Shown here: piece after piece, positions 57,055 to 64,000 of the stretch
How the letters are laid out: each line of letters opens with the position of its first letter
Position numbering within the stretch: the first letter of the stretch is position 1
Assembly: GCF_947387555.1 (NCBI RefSeq)
Contig: NZ_CANDNZ010000008.1
Location: 62,001-126,000 of the forward strand
Source: Thalassomonas sp. RHCl1
GTDB taxonomy: Bacteria > Pseudomonadota > Gammaproteobacteria > Enterobacterales > Alteromonadaceae
Direction: 5' to 3'
DNA length: 64,000 bases
Made by a program: the position numbers and the translations under genes
The notes under the pieces: model-generated
Told to the model about the DNA's origin: nothing
Database searches by the model: none
Seen by the model: the letters and a program-made list of their open reading frames with translations, nothing else

Positions 57055-58032
57055 TTATAAGGCGTAATTAGCAGACCACTGTTCAAGAACAGTCTGGTAT
57101 GGTTTGATGAAATACTCCTCAGCAAATTTCCCCTGCTCAATCGCTAACCTGCTGCGTTCTTCGCGATCATAAACAATTTGCGTTAACGAATGGTCTGGAT
57201 TCTTCAAATTGGGTTGATAGCACTTTCCAGCAGCGGCATTCGCGTTGTAAATCTCAGGCCGATAGATTTTTTGGAAGGTTCCCATCGTGCTGATGGTGCC
57301 GATAAGTTCAAGATTGGTGTAATCACTAAGTAAATCACCAAAGAAATAAAAGGCCAGAGGCGCAACGCTATTAGGCGGCATAAAATAGCGAACCTGTAAG
57401 CCCATTTTTTTAAAATATTGCTCAGTTAGCGAAGATTCATTTGGCAGGTATTCAATCCCCAATACCGGGTGCTGATTTTCAGTGCGGTGATAGGTTTTGT
57501 TATCAGACACACTCAGGCATATCACCGGCGGCTTATTAAAATGTTGTTTGTAGGCGTTTGAATTGACAAAATACTTAAAGAGCTTTCCATGTAAATCGCC
57601 AAAATTATCAGGAATGCTAAATTTCGCTTGCCCTTTATTATGACCCAGCAGCAGTACGCTAAAATCATAATCTCGCACATAAGAAGAAAAATTATTCCCT
57701 ACTATACCTTCGATACGCTTGTTGGTTTTGTGATCAACAATATTCGTTTTCAATATTTCAATCGAAGGAAAGGACTGGCCACCGGCTTCAATACCCATAT
57801 CAACGGAAATGATTTCAAGTTCAACAGAATAACGATCGCCATTGGGGTTATCCCAATGCGCCATGGCATTAAAACTATTATCAATCATCTTTAAGGCGTT
57901 GCGTAAATTCTCCTGGCGACTGTTTCCTCTCGCCAGGTTAGCAAAGTTTGTGGTGGCACGCGTGTTGTCTGATGGATGATAATTTTCATCAAAACAAATG
58001 TTTTTAATGGTAAATGTAAAGTCTTTATTCAT
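57055..58032 (-). CDS. mesX: DUF1852 protein, MesX-type partner of MesD
   Basis: 325 residues, soluble, with no signal peptide or membrane segment. The N-terminal stretch FTFTIKNICFDENYHPSDNTR, the NFANLARGNSRQENLRNALKMID block and AHWDNPNGDRYSVELEIISVDMGIEAGGQ are those of DUF1852 as I know it. In published work DUF1852 genes sit beside folate-independent core methionine synthases and are required for their activity in aerobic bacteria. The mechanism is not known. First gene of the operon. Upstream DNA holds no recognisable riboswitch. Confidence 0.8.
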   Translation of the reverse strand: MNKDFTFTIKNICFDENYHPSDNTRATTNFANLARGNSRQENLRNALKMIDNSFNAMAHWDNPNGDRYSVELEIISVDMGIEAGGQSFPSIEILKTNIVDHKTNKRIEGIVGNNFSSYVRDYDFSVLLLGHNKGQAKFSIPDNFGDLHGKLFKYFVNSNAYKQHFNKPPVICLSVSDNKTYHRTENQHPVLGIEYLPNESSLTEQYFKKMGLQVRYFMPPNSVAPLAFYFFGDLLSDYTNLELIGTISTMGTFQKIYRPEIYNANAAAGKCYQPNLKNPDHSLTQIVYDREERSRLAIEQGKFAEEYFIKPYQTVLEQWSANYAL

Positions 58033-58823
58033 TGTGATCTAGTATCCAATTCTGTTAGATGAAACCTGAATTTATGATTTGCTCTTTCCGGGTTTAGCAA
58101 TTTTCTTTTCTGATATTTCCTATCAGTAGTTTTTACAGAGTTTTGATTTGCACCCAATGGCCAACTAAGTATCAGCTGTAATATTGTCCAAAGTTAAGAG
58201 CACTGTGTGTTTTATACCTGGTTAATTTTATGAATAAAATTGATTTAATCTCATGGATTGATGATATTTACTCATGTATCTTTTGAGGGGGCATACTTCG
58301 GAGCATTCCGAGTTGTCATTTCAGGATTTTTCTATTTCATATTTCGCTGTAATCTAGGCGAAGTAAGTTTGCCATGGAAAAATCACGATAAACCGAAGCT
58401 CTAAATCTCACAACTCTTGTAGCTACTTCATATAAGTTCAAAGTCAAATATCCAGACTTTTTAATGACAATGTTTTTGTAAAGCTATCGCATATTAGTAG
58501 TGCTAAAATGTGTGAATCGACCAGATTTTCCTAGACACAAATAAGTTGTAAACTTTGTGTCCTAGGAGAAAGAATGAGCGCCAAAAGATTTCCAGAAGAA
58601 TTTAAAATACAGGCTGTTAAGCAAGTAACCGATAAAGGTCATTCTGTTGCAAGCGTTGCTGAGCGGCTAAAGAGACTCATGATGGCAAGACTGTAGGTGG
58701 CGAGCTATTTTTTGATAAGTTGGAGTCCGGGCGATACGATTAAGTAGCCTCTTTTAGACTTAGATCTGATGCTCAAACAGATTATATGGAACCGAAATCA
58801 CTGTTTTTTCCTGGTAGGAATAT
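58033..58823. other. Intergenic region with insertion-sequence relic
   Basis: 790 bases, AT-rich, with no intact gene. 58033-58510 shows nothing beyond the probable mesX promoter zone. An IS3-like left end begins at about 58513 (TGAATCGACCAGATTTTCC). An imperfect inverted repeat TCCTAGACACAAA ... TTTGTGTCCTAGGA follows at about 58528-58567, then a short transposase fragment (58574-58696). The right end of the element was not found. Confidence 0.55.
58574..58696 (+). pseudogene. Truncated IS3-family transposase OrfA
   Basis: ATG at 58574 behind GGAGAAAG starts MSAKRFPEEFKIQAVKQVTD followed by KGHSVASVAERL, the N-terminal helix-turn-helix half of IS3-family OrfA proteins (E-E-F-K-...-A-V-K-Q-V). 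After about residue 32 the homology stops, and the frame ends at TAG 58694 after an unrelated RLMMARL. In the neighbouring frame across the junction the sequence reads KETHDGKTVGGELFF up to TAA, a fragment of another protein. So the transposase was cut and joined to foreign sequence near 58668. Confidence 0.75.
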
Positions 58824-59744
58824 GTGCCTCTTAAATCAAAAAACTCTTTACTATCAACCCAAATGGATTTGCATTATTATGAAGGGATGAAAACGTCACT
58901 CGCACATCTACCGGAAAATAAACAGCAGGAATTACAGCGGGCTGTTGAGATCATCAGGGAAGAAACCGATCTTGATATGCTGATCCTGTTTGGTAGTTAT
59001 GCCCGCGGCGACTGGGTGGAAGATTTAGATCCCGAAACCCTGCATTATCGCTACCAGAGTGATTTTGATTTATTGATCGTCACTGAAACGCATCAACAGG
59101 CGAATAAAATCGAGTCCAATAATCAGCTTACCCAGCGTTTGCTGAAAACTATTCACAGAACCCCCATCAGTTTAATTGCCGAAGATATTCACTTTGTTAA
59201 TAAGCGCTTGAGAAAGAGTCAGTATTTTTATGTTGATATCAAAAAAGAAGGCGTAGTGCTTTTCGATTCCGGCAAGTTAGAGCTGACTGAGCCCGTTGAA
59301 TTAACACTTGAGGAAAGGAAAAAATTCGCCCAGGAAGATTTTGAATATTGGTTTAATACTGCAAAAGATTATTTAAAGCATTATAAGTATGCATTAAACG
59401 ATAACAGTTTTAATAAAGCTGCTTTTGAACTTCACCAAGCCACGGAGCGATTATACGGCGCAACCTTGCTGGTATTCACCCGCTACAAACCCAGCACACA
59501 TGATTTGGCAAAATTAGCCCAGCGTGCTGCCAGCGCCGAACCTCAGTTTCTCACTGTCTTTCCGCAAGGCACGGAAGAAGAAAAAGCCAGGTTTAAGTTG
59601 CTGCGCAAAGCCTATGTCGATGCCCGCTATAAACCCAGCTTTAGCATCACCAGGCAGGAGTTAACCTGGCTGGCACAGCGGGTAGAATATTTACAGACCT
59701 TAACCGAAAAACTATGCCGGGATAAAATAGCCAGCTATGCTTAG
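58824..59744 (+). CDS. Fused nucleotidyltransferase (MNT)-HEPN protein
   Basis: 306 residues starting with GTG 58824 (AGGA upstream; ATGs at 58863 and 58887 are possible later starts). The N-terminal minimal nucleotidyltransferase domain has GSYARG at residues 57-62 and the metal-binding acidic pair Asp80 and Asp82 (SDFDLLIV), so it looks catalytically intact. The C-terminal HEPN domain (about 165-300) has the RNase-type R-x5-H motif, Arg220-YKPST-His226. Separate HEPN and MNT genes form toxin-antitoxin pairs in which MNT adds nucleotides to the HEPN toxin; here the two are one chain. Self-modification, nucleotide sensing or tRNA targeting are inferences. It sits next to an IS remnant and ends with a strong terminator. 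Confidence 0.85.
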   Translation: MPLKSKNSLLSTQMDLHYYEGMKTSLAHLPENKQQELQRAVEIIREETDLDMLILFGSYARGDWVEDLDPETLHYRYQSDFDLLIVTETHQQANKIESNNQLTQRLLKTIHRTPISLIAEDIHFVNKRLRKSQYFYVDIKKEGVVLFDSGKLELTEPVELTLEERKKFAQEDFEYWFNTAKDYLKHYKYALNDNSFNKAAFELHQATERLYGATLLVFTRYKPSTHDLAKLAQRAASAEPQFLTVFPQGTEEEKARFKLLRKAYVDARYKPSFSITRQELTWLAQRVEYLQTLTEKLCRDKIASYA

Positions 59745-59824
59745 TAGTTGAAGCCTGGCTTTCATTTGGGATTGAATTTCGCTTCAATCATCAATTAAGT
59801 TTTCATTAACAGCTTCATAGCGTT

Positions 59825-59866
59825 AAAAAACCTCTGATAACTCGACTGTTATCAGAGGTTTTTTTT
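59825..59866. terminator. Strong bidirectional intrinsic terminator
   Basis: AAAAAACCTCTGATAAC (59825-59841) and GTTATCAGAGGTTTTTT (59848-59864) form a 17-bp stem with a 6-base loop and T-runs on both sides. It separates the MNT-HEPN gene from the convergent GGDEF gene. Confidence 0.95.
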
Positions 59867-59894
59867 ATCGGCTTTATTTTTGCCTATCGTTGTT

Positions 59895-62800
59895 TCAAGT
59901 GCCATTTTTTGGCTCTTGCCGAGTTTCATCGTCAGAATTAACGGGGTTGTTATCCCAGGCTCGGGTTAAGGCCTCGACGGATAAACTGCTTGCAATTGAG
60001 AGTTCATCCGACTGTAAGGCCTGACGGGGAGTCTCGTGCAGCCGCTTGAATACAGGCACGGATGCAGTGGTCTCTGTTGCCTGAAAGCTTACCCAGGCAT
60101 TGCGGCCGCCCCTTTTGGCCAGGTACAGGCTATCGTCAGCTAAATCTATTACTTGTGACCATGTTAATGCCCCAGGGAAGCGAGGATGAAAAGGAAAGCT
60201 GCAAAAACCTATAGAGCAGGTTTTGCTTAGTTGCCTGTCATCTTCTAACTCGAAGCTATGAGTCGCTATAGCCCCTTTGAGGCGTTCGGCAAATGAAGTG
60301 GCTTTTTCCCTGGGCAGGTTGCGCGTTATTATCAGAAATTCTTCGCCGCCCCAACGAATAAGAAAGTCGGAACCGCGTAAGATATGCTGTAAACGCCGGG
60401 AAATCTGCAATAATACCCGGTCGCCTGCGCTATGCCCGTAAACGTCATTAACTTGTTTAAAGTGGTCGATATCTATCAGAAAAAACAGTAAGTCTGCCTT
60501 TGAAGGGGGCTTGTCTGACTTGCCATCGAGCCAGTCATGATATTTTCTCAGGCTCAAGGCGACTTCGGATTCAAGGTGCTGCTGTAAGAAACGGCGGTTA
60601 TGCAGGCCGGTTAACGCGTCCGTATAGCTTATTTCTTCCAGGGTGGTGTGGGCGAAGGCGTTGTCTATGGCAATGGCGGCATAGGCCGCCAGCGATTGCA
60701 GAATGTTGAGATCGTTTGCATCGTAAAAATGCTTTTGAAAACTTTGTATGCTGATAATGCCAATCACTTTGTTTTTGAGCAATAACGGGGCATATAACAG
60801 GGAAAGCGGGTGTTTGCTGATGCTGTTGTCAACCAGGGGGCTTGTTCTGTTGTCTATCCTGGTCAGGTAAAGGGAATATTCCTTGGGGTAGTCGCCGATC
60901 AATATGGGTTTACGGTGTTCAATGCACCACACGGCAAGTTGGTTTTTGTCGTTCATATTTCTGTTATAGGGTTTAAAGCGTTTGCCGTCTTCAATAGCGA
61001 GCCGGAACTCTATATGACCCTGCTCGGGATGGTACAGGCCGATACCAAAAACACTGGCATCGAGTATTTGATTCAGATGCAGGTAGAGGGTTTCCAGTGC
61101 GGTATCCAGATCCAGGTTCGCGGTGATGGCACGGCCTATTTCTCCCAGGGTAGCCAGTTGCCTGGTGCGCTCTGCCACGGTAGTTTCCAATGCTTGTTTC
61201 TGGATTTTTATCTGATGCAGGCGCCAGTTTAAAAAGCCCCAGGCCAACAACAGCAAGGTGAGTAGATAGCTGCCATAAGCCCAAAGGCTTCTATACCAGG
61301 GGGGAGCTATGGTGAAGGAAAATGCTGCTTCATTGCTGACAGTGTTATACAGATTTTTGGCGCGTACCCTAAAGCGGTAGTTTCCCTCAAACAGGTTGGT
61401 GTAATCCTGGTAGTCTTCACTGCTCCAGGGGGACCAGTCCTGGTCATTGCCTTCGAGTAAAACCGAGAAAAGCATGGCATTTTGTCCGTCAAAACTGGGG
61501 GCGGCATAGACGAATCTCAGGGCATTGTCGGCATAAGCCAGGGTTGTTGTTTCTGTACCTTTAAATGCCAGTTGTTGCTCCCGGCTCTTCACCTGGCGCA
61601 GCAAAGCCGAGTATGCTTGCTGATGATTTGCTGAAGTTTGCGGGGTATAGCGGTACAGGCCATCGGCCCGGCCAAGCCAGAGTACGCCGTTATCATCCTG
61701 GTGGATATGCTGCATGCCTTCGGTGGCCGTGCCTGCCAGCGAGCGCAGCGATTGCGATTGCCAGCGGTATTTACCGTCTGTGTGCTTAGTGGCAAAACCC
61801 GCTTCCATTTGTCCCGTGAGGGGGTCCTGGCTATAGAGCCAAACCCTGTGTGAGGACTCCTGCTGCAGGCTCCACATGGGGCGAGCTTGCGGAAAGAGTT
61901 TATTAAACCTGGGGTCGGGTTCGAAATGCCCGGCGGACTCGTTAAACATCAGTAAACCCGCCTGGGTGGCAAAACGGGCTTCACCGGATACCGGGTAGAC
62001 CCAATTATTGTTTAAACCCGGCAGCCCCTGGGTCTTACCAAAGCGCTCTATCCGGGCCGGGATTAATTCGCCTTGGGAGTTTTGAGTGGAAAACTTTACC
62101 CGGAGCACCCCCGATGATTTTGTCCCGAGCCAGAGTAAGCCGTTGTTTTCTTCATAGATAGTGCGTATTTCGTCCTTGATGTCGGGCACTAGCTTGCCGC
62201 TTTGCCAGCCTTGTTGATTTTTATGTATTACCGTCAGGCCGTGCCTGTGCCCTATATATACGCGTTTAGGATCCAGCTGTGATCTATGTAGGGACATGAC
62301 CGCATCGGATGCCTGAATTTTTGTCGTCTTGTTTCCGGCAACGGCATAAACTCCCCGGTAATTCGCCACCAGAAGTTCTTCTCCTGCTGAGGTCAGGCCC
62401 CAGGTTTGGGAAGTAATTCCCGGGATACGGGTAAAGCTGGCCTTGGGACCACTTTGCAGCCGGTATAAACCTTGTGCCGTACCTACGTATAAATGCCCCT
62501 GATGACGGTGTACGGCAAAACATACCCCTGCCAGTCCGTTTCTGTCATCGAAACGGGTTAACGGGTTTTTTACTTCGGCACGGGCCAGGCCGTTATCTGT
62601 GGCGATCCAGAGTCCGCTTTCCCGATCTGAAAACAGTGCCAGTATGGCATTGTCCGGCAGGCCCGATTTCTCGGAAAGGTGGCCGACTTCATTGCCCTGG
62701 GTATCCAGGAAATATATGCCTCCTTGCAAGGTACCTAATGCCAGCCTGCCATCGCCTAAATCCACGACAGGAAAAACCAGGTCGCGTTTGAGCTTTGCAT

Positions 62801-63614
62801 CTATTGCTGTCGGCCAGGCGCTAAACCCGGCTTGGTTGAAGATAAACAGGCCCCGGGTGCGGCTGGCAACCAGCATATCTCCCGGTTTTTTTGCCTGCCA
62901 GGGCAGCATGGCGTAAATTCTTTCATCGGAAAATTGTTCGCCGCCGGGCACCAGGCTGAGTTTGTTGTTTGCCAGTTCCAGCAGGCCGCGTCCCTGCTCG
63001 CGTATAAACAGGCGCTCGCCAACTTTGAACGCCAGGTGAAAGGTGTTTGACGGCGTCCAGGACTGGAGTTTGTCTCCCTGTAGCCGCATCAGGCGCTGAA
63101 AGCTGGAAAATACGATCCCTTTGTCGGTGATAAAGGTATGCCAGACATCACTGAAATCTCGCTGGTGTTCGGGGATTTTCGGCAGCAGGGAGACATAGCG
63201 GCTTTGCCCTTTGTTGTCGATATCCAGATAACCTATTTCCCCTACGGCGCCAACATATACCCGGCCCCGGGCATCTACTGCCAGGGAGCGTACAACGGTC
63301 TGGTTTGCTACTTTGATTAATCGCCAGTTTTGGCCGTCGAATTCCAATATGCCTTCGGCGTTGCCGACATAAATGACGCCCCGCAGATCCTGTACCACAG
63401 CCCAGTTTTGAGGTTGAGCCCCGTATTCTCGGGCGCTAAAGTTGCGCAGAAACGGCAGGCCGGCTTCAAGCTGTTCGACCTTGGCGGCTGAGGGGGGCTG
63501 AACAAGCGATTTTAACGGGTTAGCGGAGAGAGTTTTTCCTGTGGTGTCGTATAGTATCAGGGGCTGAAGCAGCGAGCAGACGAGCAGATATATCAAGCGC
63601 CGATTAACCATCAT
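59895..63614 (-). CDS. Propeller-Y_Y_Y sensor with GAF and GGDEF diguanylate cyclase
   Basis: 1239-residue membrane sensor. After a signal sequence or anchor come two-component-regulator-propeller repeats filling about residues 60-650 (DLRGVIYVGNAEGILEFDG, DARGRVYVGAVGEIG, DRESGLWIATDNGL, ENNGLLWLGTKSSG, DDNGVLWLGRADGLYRY) and a Y_Y_Y domain (about 690-765, NLFEGNYRFRVRAKNL). A membrane helix (SYLLTLLLLAWGFLNW), a coiled coil, a GAF domain (about 835-985) and a GGDEF domain follow. The catalytic motif is GGEEF at 1089-1093 (RWGGEEFLII), with DIDHFKQVNDVYGH upstream, so active c-di-GMP synthesis is expected. Propeller sensors of this kind often recognise oligosaccharides; the ligand here is unknown. 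It is monocistronic. Confidence 0.92.
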   Translation of the reverse strand: MMVNRRLIYLLVCSLLQPLILYDTTGKTLSANPLKSLVQPPSAAKVEQLEAGLPFLRNFSAREYGAQPQNWAVVQDLRGVIYVGNAEGILEFDGQNWRLIKVANQTVVRSLAVDARGRVYVGAVGEIGYLDIDNKGQSRYVSLLPKIPEHQRDFSDVWHTFITDKGIVFSSFQRLMRLQGDKLQSWTPSNTFHLAFKVGERLFIREQGRGLLELANNKLSLVPGGEQFSDERIYAMLPWQAKKPGDMLVASRTRGLFIFNQAGFSAWPTAIDAKLKRDLVFPVVDLGDGRLALGTLQGGIYFLDTQGNEVGHLSEKSGLPDNAILALFSDRESGLWIATDNGLARAEVKNPLTRFDDRNGLAGVCFAVHRHQGHLYVGTAQGLYRLQSGPKASFTRIPGITSQTWGLTSAGEELLVANYRGVYAVAGNKTTKIQASDAVMSLHRSQLDPKRVYIGHRHGLTVIHKNQQGWQSGKLVPDIKDEIRTIYEENNGLLWLGTKSSGVLRVKFSTQNSQGELIPARIERFGKTQGLPGLNNNWVYPVSGEARFATQAGLLMFNESAGHFEPDPRFNKLFPQARPMWSLQQESSHRVWLYSQDPLTGQMEAGFATKHTDGKYRWQSQSLRSLAGTATEGMQHIHQDDNGVLWLGRADGLYRYTPQTSANHQQAYSALLRQVKSREQQLAFKGTETTTLAYADNALRFVYAAPSFDGQNAMLFSVLLEGNDQDWSPWSSEDYQDYTNLFEGNYRFRVRAKNLYNTVSNEAAFSFTIAPPWYRSLWAYGSYLLTLLLLAWGFLNWRLHQIKIQKQALETTVAERTRQLATLGEIGRAITANLDLDTALETLYLHLNQILDASVFGIGLYHPEQGHIEFRLAIEDGKRFKPYNRNMNDKNQLAVWCIEHRKPILIGDYPKEYSLYLTRIDNRTSPLVDNSISKHPLSLLYAPLLLKNKVIGIISIQSFQKHFYDANDLNILQSLAAYAAIAIDNAFAHTTLEEISYTDALTGLHNRRFLQQHLESEVALSLRKYHDWLDGKSDKPPSKADLLFFLIDIDHFKQVNDVYGHSAGDRVLLQISRRLQHILRGSDFLIRWGGEEFLIITRNLPREKATSFAERLKGAIATHSFELEDDRQLSKTCSIGFCSFPFHPRFPGALTWSQVIDLADDSLYLAKRGGRNAWVSFQATETTASVPVFKRLHETPRQALQSDELSIASSLSVEALTRAWDNNPVNSDDETRQEPKNGT

Positions 63615-63768
63615 ACTGACTACAGGCTCCGCGTATTCTTAGTCTTTACCCCATTATAGTTGCAATGTCGGTTTGATGGTGACGGTTGGGCTGTCGGGGC
63701 AATTATTGGCGCGGATGAATAATAAACCTCTCCTGCTAAAAAGTTTGCAAGGTTAAGCTCATCATAAA

Positions 63769-63814
63769 TCAATAAAACCTCTTGTAACGGTAAAGTTAAA
63801 AGAGGTTTTATTGA
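63769..63814. terminator. Bidirectional intrinsic terminator
   Basis: TCAATAAAACCTCTT (63769-63783) and AAGAGGTTTTATTGA (63800-63814) are perfect 15-bp arms around a 16-base loop. It serves the truncated minus-strand gene ending at 63845, upstream of the GGDEF gene. Confidence 0.9.
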
Positions 63815-63844
63815 CTATGTTGCGCTAAAAGTCGTTAGTACCCG

Positions 63845-64000
63845 CTAATGATCCGGTTCTTCACTGAGTTTGCACACCGGGTTGGCGCAATGAGGGCCCG
63901 AGTATTTCCACAGTGGACCCCAGTAAGCTTTAAGCAGTTCGCCTACCGCTTCTTCACCTTCCACCAGGTAATTGAATTCGGACAGGAAACCCGGGTAAAG
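63845..64000 (-). CDS. 3' end of an unidentified minus-strand gene
   Basis: The last 51 codons and TAG stop of a gene cut by the window edge. The visible protein reads YPGFLSEFNYLVEGEEAVGE, LLKAYWGPLWKYSG, then PHCANPVCKLSEEPDH. The CANPVC-like Cys-x4-Cys and the acidic end are distinctive. No family recognised. A terminator follows at 63769-63814. Confidence 0.8.
   Translation of the reverse strand, partial: LYPGFLSEFNYLVEGEEAVGELLKAYWGPLWKYSGPHCANPVCKLSEEPDH

Noticed and set aside
58033-58200. SAM riboswitch or MetR TGAA-N5-TTCA site upstream of mesX
   Set aside because: No SAM-aptamer-like helices and no half-site pair at the E. coli spacing; only direct TGAA repeats near 58067-58080.

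Overview
The window looks like chromosome of a marine gammaproteobacterium of the Alteromonadales, most likely Colwelliaceae (Thalassomonas-like). This is inferred from the lptD-surA-pdxA-ksgA-apaG-apaH order, the many sensory and chemotaxis genes, DjlA/RapA/RraB/RluA-type housekeeping proteins of gammaproteobacterial form, and moderate GC content. No rRNA, tRNA, CRISPR array, prophage or intact insertion sequence was seen.

Layout. 0-2.6 kb: a 51-bp tandem repeat and a chemoreceptor. 2.6-9.3 kb: the outer-membrane-biogenesis and housekeeping operon lptD-surA-pdxA-ksgA-apaG-apaH (minus strand). 9.5-12.2 kb: divergent amgK-murU (cell-wall MurNAc recycling) and djlA. 12.2-16.1 kb: two secreted proteins (tandem Ig/cadherin-like domains; a CTLD-like tail) and a DUF3530-type protein. 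16.3-21.7 kb: rluA, rapA and a PIN-PhoH ATPase. 21.9-28.1 kb: hybrid histidine kinase, transglutaminase-like secreted protein, large acyl-CoA dehydrogenase, then a 48/43-bp repeat array. 28.5-31.5 kb: GST, a putative outer-membrane protein, plsC-rraB and a 53-residue membrane protein. 31.5-34.6 kb: a GbsR/MarR-family regulator with cytochrome bd genes. 34.8-41 kb: a secreted beta-propeller with a GlyGly-CTERM-like tail, a CadC-like propeller regulator, a MerR/CDF metal-efflux pair with a classical 19-bp-spacer promoter, and a MipA/OmpV protein. 41.3-45.1 kb: second chemoreceptor, pssA and three exact-period 100-bp repeats. 45.2-52.5 kb: amidohydrolase plus 2-oxoglutarate oxygenase, thioesterase, RND efflux pair. 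52.8-53.5 kb: ssb.

53.6-59.7 kb is the most accessory-looking part: by eye it is more AT-rich, and it carries a MetR-like regulator, a TauE/SafE permease, and a two-gene operon of a short core methionine synthase (MesD-type) and a DUF1852 protein (MesX-type). It is followed by an IS3-family transposase remnant and a fused nucleotidyltransferase-HEPN protein. This points to an acquired folate-independent methionine synthesis module. 59.9-63.6 kb encodes a 1239-residue propeller-GAF-GGDEF diguanylate cyclase, and the right edge cuts an unidentified minus-strand gene.

Coordinates for starts were adjusted where the longest reading frame was clearly too long (apaH, apaG, rapA, gst, merR, cdf, pssA, plsC). 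Functional calls rest on motif and family recognition by eye; no database search was run.
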